64,000 bases of DNA, taken from Bedellia somnulentella. Lineage: Eukaryota; Arthropoda; Insecta; Lepidoptera; Bedelliidae. The notes under the pieces are model-generated. The model was given only the letters and a program-made list of their open reading frames with translations. It was not told the origin of the DNA and ran no database searches. The position numbers and the translations under genes were made by a program. Of the stretch, positions 63,691 to 64,000 are shown in pieces. Location of the stretch: positions 8,804,001 to 8,868,000 of the forward strand of contig OY755177.1 in NCBI GenBank assembly GCA_963576735.1, written 5' to 3'. Positions within the stretch are counted from its first letter, which is position 1; every line of letters starts with the position of its first letter.

Positions 63691-64000
63691 GATAACTTAC
63701 ATAATTGTATAATACACATAAATACAGTCACTTTGCCTTACTGTACGCCATTAATACATTAAATATATGAAGCTATCAAATAAATGAAAAACTCAAGCCA
63801 TTTGCAAATTCAAAGTGCAGTCTAAAGCATCCACGGCCTAGCCTTATAAAAATATAAATCCCCAGAGAAATATCGTAAAATGTTAAACGCTACAAAACAA
63901 AATGCTATATCCAAATCAGTTTAATAAAGGAATACCAGACGGCGTTTCGTTCTAAATATTCTGTTACGCTGAATATTTTTGTGACAATATATTTAATAGG
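63691..64000. other. AT-rich right end of window
   Basis: Nothing recognised. Confidence 0.35.

Overview
This 64-kb window is AT-rich, gene-poor eukaryotic DNA and is almost certainly from a lepidopteran (moth or butterfly) nuclear genome. The reasons are the repeat community: short interspersed repeats ending in GTGAGTATATGTATGT, tRNA-headed SINEs, Helitron-type repeats with a 3' CTAG end, a BEL/Pao element, and an R4-clade (Dong-like) retrotransposon sitting in a (TAA)n microsatellite, the target known for Dong in the silkworm. I see no bacterial, viral or organellar genes. Family labels used below are mine: S1 (about 370 bp, tRNA-like head), S2 (about 240 bp, 5' CGGCTTAGAA), S3 (inverted-dimer tRNA SINE), and L-A (a LINE represented only by 3' fragments, tentatively RTE-like).

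Layout. 1-2.7 kb: a DDE_Tnp_4 (Harbinger/HARBI1-type) transposase fragment and scattered SINEs. 2.68-7.38 kb: a structurally intact minus-strand Ty3/Gypsy retrotransposon with identical 110-bp LTRs and one open 1412-codon Gag-Pol frame. 7.4-15.1 kb: SINE copies, a hairpin-tailed repeat and a non-autonomous Helitron. 15.16-16.47 kb: a degraded mariner (D,D34D). 17-20 kb: AT-rich DNA with a LINE remnant. 20.29-26.42 kb: a nearly intact BEL/Pao element with 147/148-bp LTRs, inserted into an older S1 SINE; its pol is split by one frame change. 26.8-31 kb: LINE and SINE fragments and a small TIR element. 31.1-35.9 kb: two Dong-like copies in the same TAA tract, inside a pair of 76-bp inverted repeats. 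36.2-38.2 kb: a 5'-inverted LINE and an S3 element nested in S2. 41-42.2 kb: a LINE end and a palindromic MITE. 45.4-47.1 kb: an open 560-codon frame of an insect family with an RNase H-like SDNCxGQNRN motif, the only candidate for a non-retroelement protein gene. 53.2-54.1 kb: a LINE 3' part with a restriction-like endonuclease motif. 55.2-64 kb: a long-TIR element, a second mariner, a Helitron, the second long S3 copy and SINE/LINE fragments.

The elements record an order of events. BEL is younger than the S1 copy it splits, an S3 copy is younger than the S2 copy it splits, and an S2 copy lies inside a Helitron. The Gypsy (identical LTRs) is the youngest datable element, then BEL (two substitutions and one indel between LTRs). 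S2 SINEs share their 3' end with LINE L-A, suggesting that L-A mobilised S2. The most unusual structure is S3: three copies with 12-18 bp target duplications in which tRNA-like halves and CTTTCC-rich arms face each other, and whose centre is in opposite orientation in the two long copies.
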